A DNA stretch of 6,561 nucleotides from Desulfobacterales bacterium (GCA_029939875.1 JAOZSC010000154.1:1-6561); one strand, 5' to 3'; shown: positions 1-6,389, counted from the stretch's first letter. Notes: generated by a model not told the origin, from the sequence alone. Translations and numbers: made by a program.

Positions 1-1110
1 GGCCATGGCCACCGATATTCCGCCGCGCAGTCCTCCCCAGGTGAGAATTTTGAGCACATGGGGACTGAAGCTGCGAAACAGGCGCATGACCCCCACCGGG
101 ATGCCGACGCTGACGAAACGGGCCAGAAGCAAAATGGGGATCAGCAGCAGGCCGGCCATGAGATGCTGCCGGGTAAAGGTCAGCACCAGCACTTCCAGGC
201 CGATAAGCACAAACAGTACGGCGTTTAAGACCTCGTCGACCAGCTCCCAGAAAGTGTCCAGGTGTTCGCGCGTTTCATCGGACATGGCCAGCAGTCTGCC
301 GTGGTTGCCGATGAGCAGACCGGCGACCACAATGGCGATGGGACCGGAAATGTGCAGATGCTCGGCCAGGGCGAAACCACCGATTACCAACGCCAGGGTG
401 ATCAGGACCTCCACCTGGTAGTTGTCGATGCTTTTCAGCATCCAGTAGGCAACAGTCCCGATCAGCAGGCCGAAGAGCACACCACCGAGCACTTCTTTGA
501 CGAACAGGGATATTACCGTTGTGGCCGTGATCTGTCCGGTTCCGGTGGCGGCTTCCAGGAGCAGTAAAAATATGACCACCGCCACGCCGTCGTTGAACAG
601 GGATTCGCCCGTGATCTTGGTTTCGAGGCTTTCCGGCACCCCGGCTTTTTTCAGGATACCCAGAACGGCAATCGGGTCGGTGGGAGAAATCAGAGCTCCG
701 AAAAGCAGGCCGTAAATCAACGGCAAATCGATTCCCAGCAGCCCTAACAGCCATCGACTGCTAAACCCCATGATGATCGTGGAGCCCAGCACACCGAAGG
801 TTGCCAGCAGGCTGATGATCCATTTTTGTTTGGCCAGATTTCCCAGATTGACATGCAAAGCGCCGGCAAACAGCAAAAAAGAAAGCATGCCGTGCAGCAG
901 GGTTTCATCAAAATCAATGCTAGCCAGAAGTCGCCGGGCATCTGCCGTCAGGTCAAAACCGAAGTGTCCCGGAATCGCCAGCCCGAGCGACACCAGCAGG
1001 GCAATGACCATCAGGCCAATGGTATTCGGCAGGCGGATGAAGCGAAAATTCAGGTAGCTGAAACCCGCCGACAGGGTGATCAGTATGGCCAGGATGTTAA
1101 ACAGTTTCAT
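1..1110 (-). CDS. Na+/H+ antiporter, CPA1 (NhaP-like) family, 3' end outside window
   Basis: This is an inner-membrane cation/proton antiporter that exchanges Na+ (or K+) for H+ in pH and salt homeostasis. 370 codons are visible from the ATG at 1108-1110, and the frame is open to the left edge, so the C-terminus is missing. Most of the protein is hydrophobic, as expected for a multi-spanning carrier. Family motifs are SPTDPIAV (residues 142-149, ion-binding Asp145), GESLFNDGVAVV (168-179, with the Asn173-Asp174 pair of electroneutral CPA1 exchangers) and WGGLRGGISVA (358-368, Arg362). A GGGAG Shine-Dalgarno sequence (1116-1120) lies 5 nt before the ATG. It follows the MFS gene by 19 nt and is probably the last or a late gene of the murB unit. 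Family assignment is firm. Whether Na+ or K+ is the substrate, and whether a C-terminal regulatory domain follows, cannot be seen. Confidence 0.9.
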   Translation of the reverse strand, partial: MKLFNILAILITLSAGFSYLNFRFIRLPNTIGLMVIALLVSLGLAIPGHFGFDLTADARRLLASIDFDETLLHGMLSFLLFAGALHVNLGNLAKQKWIISLLATFGVLGSTIIMGFSSRWLLGLLGIDLPLIYGLLFGALISPTDPIAVLGILKKAGVPESLETKITGESLFNDGVAVVIFLLLLEAATGTGQITATTVISLFVKEVLGGVLFGLLIGTVAYWMLKSIDNYQVEVLITLALVIGGFALAEHLHISGPIAIVVAGLLIGNHGRLLAMSDETREHLDTFWELVDEVLNAVLFVLIGLEVLVLTFTRQHLMAGLLLIPILLLARFVSVGIPVGVMRLFRSFSPHVLKILTWGGLRGGISVAMA

Positions 1111-1129
1111 GCGATCTCCCGCTCCTGCC

Positions 1130-2317
1130 TCACTTTTTAGGCAGCATTAAAATAAACGGGATTCCGATGGCTCCCGTAAGGGCACTCAGCAAGTAGGTGG
1201 CACGCAGCCCGATCATATCCGCGATAAAGCCCACCGCGACGACCACCGCCGAGCGGGCGATAAAGGAGATCATCATGAACAGGCCGTTGGCAGCCGCTGG
1301 ACTTCGGGTGGCGTTCTCCTGGACCATGGCCAGCATCACCGGCGTGGTGGACAAAAGGGTAAAACCGGTTGCCAGCAGGGCTGCTACGCGCATCCAGCCG
1401 CCGGTGGACGCAAACACCAGCAGTCCGGCGGGGGCGCCCAGCAAAGAAATCAGCAGGGTCAGCCGCCGTCCGAACCGGTCGCTGAGGGGTCCGCTGGTCA
1501 GGACTCCGGCCACCCCGGCGGTCTCAAACACGGTCAGCGCAATACCGGCCAGCCACAGGTTACCGGTTTCCAGTTTAATAAAGGTCGGCAAAAAGGCGGT
1601 CAAAGAGGCATGCATGAATCCGCGGGTGACCAGGATGGCCGTTAAAGGCAAAAAAATGTGGCGCAGGCTGCGCCAGGTTTGAAGGGCCGACAGCCGGCGG
1701 CTGGCGTGGACGTGGTTCAGCGGAACATCACGCAGTTTAAAATACAGCCAGAAGGTGGAGGCCAGGCCAAAAACCATGACCGGGTAAAAGTGCTGCAGGC
1801 CGAAAACAGAAACCCCGGCCACGGCTACCAGCGGGCCGACGCTGCGGGCGAGCTCACCGCCGGTCATGTAAAAACTCATGCCGCGGCCTTTGTGTGCTGC
1901 CGCCAGCTGCGCTACCATCACCGGGGAGGGCACATGGAACAGGGCCACGCTGATGCCCGTGATAAACAGAAGGATCAACAGCACGCCGTAGGAGGGTGCT
2001 ACGCCGAGAAGGCTCATGGGTACGGCCGTCAGGGCCGGGGCCAGAATAACAAAAATTCGGATGCTGACGCGGTCAGCCAGCACGCCGATGTAAGGGTTTA
2101 ACAGGGCGGGCAGCTGCATGACGGTCGACAGGAAACCGGCCCGGGTCAGTGACAGGGACAGTTTTTCAATCAACAGTGGCAAAAGCGGGGCCAGAAAACT
2201 GGAATAGACATCGTGTATAAAATGAGCGATGGACAGCGCCATGATTTTGCCGGTTTGAAATTCATTGTCCCGGTTGGTTGCTGCCGTGTCTGCCTGCAAG
2301 TCAGGTTGTATGTTCAT
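1130..2317 (-). CDS. MFS transporter, fosmidomycin-resistance (Fsr)-like
   Basis: A major facilitator superfamily carrier of 395 aa, the usual size for a 12-helix member, acting in the inner membrane as a probable proton-driven exporter. After a polar N-terminal tail of about 25 residues come helix 1 with the motif AHFIHDVYSSFLAP and then the loop 2-3 signature GVLADR. GPLSDRFGRR, in the equivalent central loop 8-9 position, repeats the MFS motif-A pattern. FHVPSP and the GGELARSVGPL segment resemble Fsr-type carriers. The specificity is inference; fosmidomycin export is known for the E. coli family member only. I chose the ATG at 2315-2317, which has a weak GGAA (2324-2327) 6 nt upstream. 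A TTG immediately before it (2318-2320) is possible. The start overlaps the murB end by 17 nt, suggesting translational coupling. The protein ends in the basic tail LPKK. Confidence 0.85.
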   Translation of the reverse strand: MNIQPDLQADTAATNRDNEFQTGKIMALSIAHFIHDVYSSFLAPLLPLLIEKLSLSLTRAGFLSTVMQLPALLNPYIGVLADRVSIRIFVILAPALTAVPMSLLGVAPSYGVLLILLFITGISVALFHVPSPVMVAQLAAAHKGRGMSFYMTGGELARSVGPLVAVAGVSVFGLQHFYPVMVFGLASTFWLYFKLRDVPLNHVHASRRLSALQTWRSLRHIFLPLTAILVTRGFMHASLTAFLPTFIKLETGNLWLAGIALTVFETAGVAGVLTSGPLSDRFGRRLTLLISLLGAPAGLLVFASTGGWMRVAALLATGFTLLSTTPVMLAMVQENATRSPAAANGLFMMISFIARSAVVVAVGFIADMIGLRATYLLSALTGAIGIPFILMLPKK

Positions 2318-3230
2318 CAAAGTTTCCGATCAGTTTGACCTCCCGTTCGAGCCGTACGCCGAAGCGTTCATAAACCCGGTTTTCAATCAGCCGTATCAAG
2401 GCATAGACATCGGCTGCGGTGGCGTTTTGCGTGTTTAAAATAAAACCGGCGTGCTTGTGGCTGACCACGGCCCCTCCGATGCGTGAGCCTTTCAGGCCGG
2501 CCTGTTCGATCAGTGAGCCCGCGTAATAGCCGGGCGGACGTTTGAACACACTGCCGCAGGAAGGATGATCAAGGGGCTGTTTTTTTCCGCGCAGGGTAAG
2601 AATTTCCTGCATCCGCGCCTGCAGGACGCCGGCGTCTTCAGTTTCCAGGTGAAAGCGGCTGGAGGTGATAACCGTTTTTTCCAACCGGGAGGCCTGCCGG
2701 TAGCCGAAATCGATCTGCCGGCGTTCGGCCTGAAACGAGGAGCCGTCCCGCAAAAAGCCGCTGACAGCCAGGGTCATCGCTTCAATTTCTCGTCCGAAGG
2801 CACCTGCATTCATGCGCAGGGCACCGCCCACACTGCCGGGAATTCCGGCCAACGGTTCCATGCCGCCCAGCCCGTTTGAAACCGTTGCACGGATAAAATC
2901 CAATAGACGGGTGCCGGCCAGCACCTGTGCCTGTTCGTAATCAAATCGCCAGCCGCTGAGATTTTCTCTCAGGCAGAGGGTAATCCCCTGCCAGCCGGTA
3001 TCCGAGACCAGCACGTTCGAGCCATAGCCAAGGACAAACAGGGGCAGTTGTTTTTCATGAATGAACCGCAGCACGCGGCCAACACCGGCTTCAGTAGCCG
3101 GAGCCGCCCACAGGGCGGTGCGGCCGCCGATTTTATAAGATGTATACGGGGCAAGGGGTTTGTCCGTCTGCACATGCCCATCAGTGATATCAGCCAGCTG
3201 TGCGGCCAATTTGGCCGGGTCACCGTTCAT
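2301..3230 (-). CDS. murB: UDP-N-acetylenolpyruvoylglucosamine reductase MurB
   Basis: A cytoplasmic FAD enzyme that uses NADPH to reduce UDP-GlcNAc-enolpyruvate to UDP-N-acetylmuramate, the second committed step of peptidoglycan synthesis. It is 309 aa, normal for the family. The N-terminal FAD-binding domain shows YTSYKIGGRT (29-38), VLGYGSNVLVSD (67-78) and GIPGSVGGALRMNAGAFG (129-146). The C-terminal substrate domain shows FGYR (catalytic-region Arg178), SCGSVFKRP (224-232, with Ser227 as the expected proton donor) and LEREVKLIG (294-302, with Glu297 as the expected final catalytic acid). The absence of a long insertion, and the SLIEQAGLKG and IGGAVVSHKHAGFI segments, point to the shorter type II form. 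The ATG has GGGAG (3237-3241) at 6 nt spacing. It is first in a three-gene unit and lies away from other mur/fts genes in this window. Identification is secure. Confidence 0.97.
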   Translation of the reverse strand: MNGDPAKLAAQLADITDGHVQTDKPLAPYTSYKIGGRTALWAAPATEAGVGRVLRFIHEKQLPLFVLGYGSNVLVSDTGWQGITLCLRENLSGWRFDYEQAQVLAGTRLLDFIRATVSNGLGGMEPLAGIPGSVGGALRMNAGAFGREIEAMTLAVSGFLRDGSSFQAERRQIDFGYRQASRLEKTVITSSRFHLETEDAGVLQARMQEILTLRGKKQPLDHPSCGSVFKRPPGYYAGSLIEQAGLKGSRIGGAVVSHKHAGFILNTQNATAADVYALIRLIENRVYERFGVRLEREVKLIGNFDEHTT

Positions 3231-3252
3231 CTGCGTCTCCCGCGCTGGTTAT

Positions 3253-3284
3253 TTTGTACCTGAATTTTGGTGCGCCGGTACAAA
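3253..3284. repeat. Perfect 8-bp inverted repeat upstream of murB
   Basis: TTTGTACC (3253-3260) and GGTACAAA (3277-3284) are exact reverse complements separated by 16 nt. The repeat sits 23-54 nt before the murB ATG, upstream of its Shine-Dalgarno sequence. It could be an operator for a dimeric regulator or a stem-loop in the murB leader mRNA. There is no U-tract, so it is not an obvious intrinsic terminator. The structure is seen directly; its role is inference. Confidence 0.5.
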
Positions 3285-3378
3285 TCAGCGGAAAGCCTGC
3301 GACACGTGCAAAATTCTGGTTTTAACTGTTTTTTATGGGATGGTTGACCCGCTGCGAGCAACCCCCCATCACGGATTC

Positions 3379-3407
3379 AATTAAGCATAAAAGCCGTTTG
3401 AAAGCAA
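3379..3407 (-). promoter_or_regulatory. Candidate sigma70-type promoter for the murB unit
   Basis: Reading leftward, TTGCTT (3402-3407) is followed 17 nt later by TTAATT (3379-3384), with an extended -10 TG dinucleotide one base ahead of the -10 box. The match to consensus is modest, and it would leave a leader of about 140 nt that includes the inverted repeat at 3253-3284. It was chosen as the best spacing match in the region; other starts are possible. Confidence 0.3.
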
Positions 3408-3574
3408 TTTTTCTGTATCATTGTTTTCTATGTTGTTTCCGAAACCGGTCTTTAGCCCAATATTAAAGGTTACACAGCCCCGTGGCCTTTGCACGGTCCC
3501 ATCGCCCTGCCGGCTTGGCCGCACCGGTGAAAAATCACTCAAGTCCTGCGCGCATTGTGCCGATAAGCCTCATG

Positions 3575-3598
3575 ATGGAACGGCAACCACCGTTCCGT
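3575..3598. other. Stable hairpin of unknown role
   Basis: GGAACGG (3577-3583) and CCGTTCC (3590-3596) form a perfect 7-bp stem with a 6-nt CAACCA loop. It can be extended by a T-G and an A-T pair to 3575/3598. No T-run follows on either strand, so a classical terminator is unlikely. It lies upstream of the candidate rightward promoter, so it would not be in that transcript. It could belong to a small RNA or be a protein-binding site. Confidence 0.45.
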
Positions 3599-3687
3599 GC
3601 AGTCGGTTGTGTTTATTACAGATTTTGGAATATTCGGGGGTGAATTATTTCAAATTTATTTTCAAGTCGTCTTCGCTAAATCTTCAC

Positions 3688-3717
3688 TTGATTAATTTAT
3701 CGAAGTTGGAATATATT
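3688..3717 (+). promoter_or_regulatory. Candidate sigma70 promoter for the PQQ-repeat lipoprotein
   Basis: TTGATT (3688-3693, 4 of 6 to consensus) and TATATT (3712-3717, 5 of 6) are spaced by 18 nt in a markedly AT-rich stretch. Transcription would start near 3724, giving a leader of about 64 nt before the ATG at 3788. The -10 box coincides with a possible upstream TTG codon at 3716, which argues against that codon as the translation start. Confidence 0.55.
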
Positions 3718-3774
3718 GAAGAAAAGCGAATCATTTCCGGGTCTGCAAGCGCAGCGCATGGCTGACAGACCTTC

Positions 3775-3780
3775 AGAGGA
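3775..3780 (+). promoter_or_regulatory. Ribosome binding site that fixes the start of the PQQ-repeat lipoprotein
   Basis: AGAGGA lies 7 nt before the ATG at 3788. That start gives a clean lipoprotein signal peptide. The 24-codon longer reading frame from 3716 would bury the signal behind polar residues and overlap the promoter. Confidence 0.75.
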
Positions 3781-3787
3781 TAGCCAT

Positions 3788-5158
3788 ATGAAGGCAATGT
3801 TGCGCAATATTATGTTAGGGGTCACTCTGGCGACACTGATCGGTTGCGCGGGCGGCAAGTCCTCCGGCTGGGGGAACTTTCACGGTGATATTGCCAGTCA
3901 GGGATACCAGGCGATTGACAGCGGCTTTGCCCTGTTTTCGAACTGGGTTTCAAAGCCGTACAGAATTTCCAGTGGCTCGCCGGTAATCGGCATGGATTTT
4001 CAGAATCGGGAGGTGATCTATCTCGGTACTGCCGACGCCAGGCTGGTGGCTATCCGTTCTGAGGATGGAAGCCAGAAATGGCAGCGATGGCTGGGGCCCG
4101 CCGATTTAAAGACGGCCATTGTTTCGTCTGCCTCGGTCTCAGACAAAGGAGATATTTACGTGATCGTCACGGGCCGGGACGGTGACGGCAGTTGGTACAG
4201 CACCCTTTACAAGGTCAATCAATTCGGCAATCTGCAGTGGGCATATCTTTTTCCAGACCACCGATTTACGACCGGATCACCCAAAACTATCGCACTGAAC
4301 AACGGCACCGCTGTCTTTGTGTACCTGTCAGTGGTCACAACCGACGATATTCACGGCGAACTTTTTGTGGTCGGTGATGACGGCAGCCGGGCCATGCTGC
4401 TTGATCGCCGAAGCCTGGCGGCATGCGATTACGGCGAACCCGGCAGTGGAAGGAGTTATTCGGATATTGCAAAAAACTATGAAAAAATCTGGGGTGTTGT
4501 GAGCACATCTCCCCTCGAGATGGATGAAAACGGCATGGTCCTGCCGGACAATTTCATCGATCCGAGCGTGGCGGTGGCTACCTGCGGGGAGAAACCGCTG
4601 ATCGTCGTTGCCGACAACCTGTGCAGCATCGGTGCGTTTGAATGGAACGGGACGGAGTTGTCCGTGCTGTGGCAGGCAGGGCACGCTTTTAAAAAACACT
4701 CTTCTCCTGCGATTTTCCCTGACGGATTAATGGTGCTCGGGCAGGGGGACGGAAAGGTGACGGCCTACGATGTGCAGACCGGTGTAAAAATGTGGCGGTA
4801 TGACGCCGGCCGGCCGGTTCTTGCCACGCCCGCTGCGCCGTCTAAAAAACTGATTTTTGTGGTGTCTGATGACCACATTCAGGCCTTAAGCGCTGCTGAC
4901 GGCACCCTGGTATATGACGGCACAACGGCCCGCAAACTGCCGCTGAAGGGGCCCACCTTTTCATCGCCGGCGGTGACAGCCAACCGGCTTTATGTTTCAA
5001 GTTCTGAAATGATGACCCTCACCCATGATTTTAAGACCCGTGGCTACGACACCCATTTTTACGGGAACGTGATGGTCTCTCCGGCAATCGGACGCGATGG
5101 GGCCGTTTACGCCGTGGCCGCCGACGGCACCATCCACAAATACGCGGGCACCCGGTAA
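3788..5158 (+). CDS. Lipoprotein with PQQ-like beta-propeller repeats (BamB-like fold)
   Basis: A 456-aa exported lipoprotein. The signal peptide MKAMLRNIMLGVTLATLIGC ends in the lipobox LIGC with Cys20 as the lipidation site. The +2 residue is Ala, not Asp, so outer-membrane sorting is expected. The rest carries degenerate PQQ-type propeller blades, for example LVAIRSEDGSQKW (86-98), VTAYDVQTGVKMWRYD (324-339) and IQALSAADGTLVYD (364-377). Repeated SSPA/VSPA strand starts (305-308, 392-395, 430-433) are also seen, and the final blade runs to the C-terminus. Three further cysteines (213, 266, 279) lie in the middle, outside the repeats, and could form a disulfide. The fold resembles BamB of the outer-membrane assembly complex and sensor-type PQQ-repeat proteins. 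No bam genes are adjacent and no quinoprotein dehydrogenase motifs are evident, so enzymatic activity is doubtful. The function is unknown. It appears monocistronic with its own promoter. Confidence 0.8.
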   Translation: MKAMLRNIMLGVTLATLIGCAGGKSSGWGNFHGDIASQGYQAIDSGFALFSNWVSKPYRISSGSPVIGMDFQNREVIYLGTADARLVAIRSEDGSQKWQRWLGPADLKTAIVSSASVSDKGDIYVIVTGRDGDGSWYSTLYKVNQFGNLQWAYLFPDHRFTTGSPKTIALNNGTAVFVYLSVVTTDDIHGELFVVGDDGSRAMLLDRRSLAACDYGEPGSGRSYSDIAKNYEKIWGVVSTSPLEMDENGMVLPDNFIDPSVAVATCGEKPLIVVADNLCSIGAFEWNGTELSVLWQAGHAFKKHSSPAIFPDGLMVLGQGDGKVTAYDVQTGVKMWRYDAGRPVLATPAAPSKKLIFVVSDDHIQALSAADGTLVYDGTTARKLPLKGPTFSSPAVTANRLYVSSSEMMTLTHDFKTRGYDTHFYGNVMVSPAIGRDGAVYAVAADGTIHKYAGTR

Positions 5159-5159
5159 C

Positions 5160-5206
5160 CGCAGGCGGTTTATCCTGCGCACCTCACCGAATCGGTGTTA
5201 CCGCCT
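5160..5206. terminator. Nested inverted repeats between convergent genes, possible shared terminator
   Basis: Between the plus-strand PQQ-repeat gene (ends 5158) and the minus-strand small lipoprotein (stop 5198-5200), AGGCGGT (5163-5169) pairs with ACCGCCT (5200-5206). Inside it, CACCGA (5185-5190) pairs with TCGGTG (5192-5197). An alternative stem is CGCAGG (5160-5165) with CCTGCG (5174-5179). There is no long T-run, so intrinsic termination would be weak. The position between convergent genes is the main argument. Confidence 0.4.
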
Positions 5207-5338
5207 TCCTTTCCCCGCGTCGTATCTCATCTGGGATTGGCGGTAGGCTTGTTTTTCTTCTTCGGTCAGATTTTCCCAGCGCGAACATCCCATCAAAAAG
5301 AGCGTTCCTGCCAGTAAAATGGCGATGATTGCCTTCAT
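5198..5338 (-). CDS. Small lipoprotein, 46 aa, function unknown
   Basis: The signal peptide MKAIIAILLAGTLFLMGC ends in the lipobox LMGC, with Cys18 as the lipidation site and Ser at +2, which favours the outer membrane. The mature part is only 29 residues and highly charged: a Glu-rich stretch WENLTEEEKQAY, then a basic C-terminus ending GKGRR. The ATG at 5336-5338 has AAGGTG 6 nt upstream. A GTG at 5378-5380 would add 14 polar residues before the signal peptide and is less likely. It starts 34 nt after the stop of the selenoprotein gene on the same strand, so the two are probably co-transcribed. I do not recognise a family. It could be a small membrane tether or a partner of the upstream redox protein, but nothing in the sequence proves this. 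Confidence 0.75.
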   Translation of the reverse strand: MKAIIAILLAGTLFLMGCSRWENLTEEEKQAYRQSQMRYDAGKGRR

Positions 5339-5344
5339 TTTTTT

Positions 5345-5350
5345 CACCTT
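5345..5350 (-). promoter_or_regulatory. Ribosome binding site of the small lipoprotein gene
   Basis: AAGGTG on the minus strand is followed by six A residues and then the ATG at 5336-5338. It decides the start in favour of the lipoprotein signal peptide form. Confidence 0.65.
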
Positions 5351-5372
5351 TTCCGTTTTTGAGCTGCGATCA

Positions 5373-6347
5373 TCAGGCACCGGATCGATAAGCGTGGGGG
5401 TAGACCTCTATGGATCCGCTTTCTGTAGCATGCTCCAGAAGATCCAGGGCCGCAAGGATCACACCCGTCTGCCCTTTTACGTCGCCCGGTGCGCCAATGG
5501 GCCGGCCCATGGGGTTGGGTGTCAGTAAAACGCGCGGCAGGGACATCATTTCCATGCGGGTGCGAAAAGCGGCAGCGGCAATGATAACTGTCGGTATCGC
5601 GGCTTCTTCCAGCATCCTGGCGACATGTCCGACGGACATGTGACATACCGGTCAAACCGGAACCAGCAATATAGCATCTGTCTGTTGGGTCTTGATCCGC
5701 TCCACCCAATCCAGGCCATCTTTTTTCAGCAATCGTTTCTGCGAACAGGCCCCGACAAATGAATACGCCAATGGTGACAGCCCGCCTATAACACCCTGAT
5801 CTGCTATCTCCTGCAATCGGTATAACGGAAAAGCAGTATTGGGATCGGCTAAGGCTCCATGGATATCGTATCCGCCATGGCGCACCCGGAGGTCTTGGGC
5901 CGGGATATCCATAGGGATTTGCGAGAGGACGGGTTGTTCTTTGAGAAATTCGAGAACACGCCGCTCGGCCTCAGCCTGACTCATGTTCTCGACGCCAAAC
6001 GGTTTGGGGTCGTCGCCGTCCACGAAATGTCCGCTGGATGTGAGCAAGGTCAGTCGGGCTTCAGCCAGCGATTTTTCCAGGCGAACAAACGGACCGCTGT
6101 CGTAATCAAAGTCTCTCTGAATGCGGTAGCCCTCGGCCTGCCAACGGTTGACGATATCGACGACGTTTTGCAAATCGTCGTCATCCAGGGCAGTGCCGAT
6201 ACCGTCAAGCAGGTCCTGAAAAAAGTCTGCAGCCTGGCTGTCCTCAAGATGGGCCAGCCACTTGAAATTCAAGTTCGAACGGTCTCCGTAAAAAAAAGAT
6301 TCTTTGAAATCCCTAAACGCTGCCGCAAGCTTCTCGCTATCGCTCAT
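5373..6347 (-). CDS. Selenoprotein of the glycine/sarcosine/betaine reductase selenoprotein B-like family (in-frame UGA = Sec232)
   Basis: A 324-aa protein if the TGA at 5652-5654 is read as selenocysteine. Residues 1-85 form a mostly polar, acidic N-terminal extension. The family core begins near 86 with PFVRLEKSLAEARLTLLTS. Further core segments are AYSFVGA (194-200) and AILLVPV (225-231), followed by U232-P-V-C235-H236. The same frame continues with MSVGHVARMLEEAAIPTV (237-254) and MGRPIGAPGD (280-289). These are conserved family segments on both sides of the TGA, with no frameshift. U-x-x-C matches the redox motif that cysteine-containing homologues carry as C-x-x-C. A hairpin suited to be a SECIS follows the TGA. 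The start at 6345-6347 has AAGGAG at 7 nt. Translation ends with tandem TGA TGA (5370-5375). True GrdB is about 100 residues longer and works with GrdE and GrdA, none of which is seen here, so a thiol-redox role with an unknown substrate is more prudent than glycine reductase. The main alternatives are a nonsense mutation or a sequencing error. Confidence 0.88.
5623..5654 (-). promoter_or_regulatory. Bacterial SECIS element with Sec UGA codon
   Basis: On the minus strand the UGA (5652-5654) is followed by a 10-nt spacer. Then come ACAUGUCC (5634-5641), a GUC loop (5631-5633) and GGACAUGU (5623-5630), a perfect 8-bp stem. The apical loop begins 18 nt after the UGA and its first base is G. Both fit the known bacterial rules for SelB-recognised SECIS hairpins: a loop a short distance downstream of the UGA, with an early G. 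The hairpin lies within the coding sequence, as in bacteria generally. Confidence 0.8.
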
Positions 6348-6354
6348 GAACCGG

Positions 6355-6360
6355 CTCCTT
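6355..6360 (-). promoter_or_regulatory. Ribosome binding site fixing the selenoprotein start
   Basis: AAGGAG on the minus strand lies 7 nt before the ATG at 6345-6347. It supports that start over the upstream GTG at 6387-6389, which directly abuts the stop of the toxin stump and has no comparable site. Confidence 0.8.
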
Positions 6361-6389
6361 AACTTTAGTTTCGACCAAAAAATAACCAC

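Larger units (their letters stand above)
3231..3787. other. Divergent intergenic region, 557 nt
   Basis: This separates murB (leftward) from the PQQ-repeat lipoprotein gene (rightward). It is much longer than promoter needs alone. It contains an inverted repeat next to murB, a candidate leftward promoter near 3380-3407, a hairpin at 3575-3598 and a candidate rightward promoter at 3688-3717. Composition changes sharply: 3470-3600 is GC-rich, while 3600-3725 is AT-rich. I see no tRNA, rRNA or recognisable riboswitch, and no ORF here that looks like a real protein. The stretch 3420-3570 stays unexplained. Confidence 0.7.

Noticed and set aside
275..754. A 159-codon minus-strand frame inside the antiporter gene
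   Set aside because: It is a frame-shifted shadow; the antiporter frame contains all family motifs without interruption.
1197..2101. Two long plus-strand frames opposite the MFS transporter
   Set aside because: Antisense shadows caused by high GC third positions; no domain or ribosome binding site supports them.
3470..3520. Minus-strand segment (GGGAC, GCAAAG and CCACGG in order) reminiscent of the c-di-GMP-I (GEMM) riboswitch core
   Set aside because: Extra bases break the core, the GGCAAACC segment and the GAAA tetraloop hairpin are missing, and the spacing is wrong.
3421..3765. A 114-codon plus-strand open frame in the intergenic region
   Set aside because: No recognisable domain, odd composition, and it runs through the candidate promoter and into the lipoprotein leader; no convincing ribosome binding site.
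3716..3787. A 24-residue N-terminal extension of the PQQ-repeat lipoprotein from a TTG at 3716
   Set aside because: The TTG lies in the predicted -10 box, and the extension would displace the lipoprotein signal peptide from the N-terminus.
5344..5709. A 121-codon minus-strand open frame crossing the TGA region in another frame
   Set aside because: It has no family-like features and is rich in Arg/His/Cys as expected for a shadow; the selenoprotein frame explains the region better.
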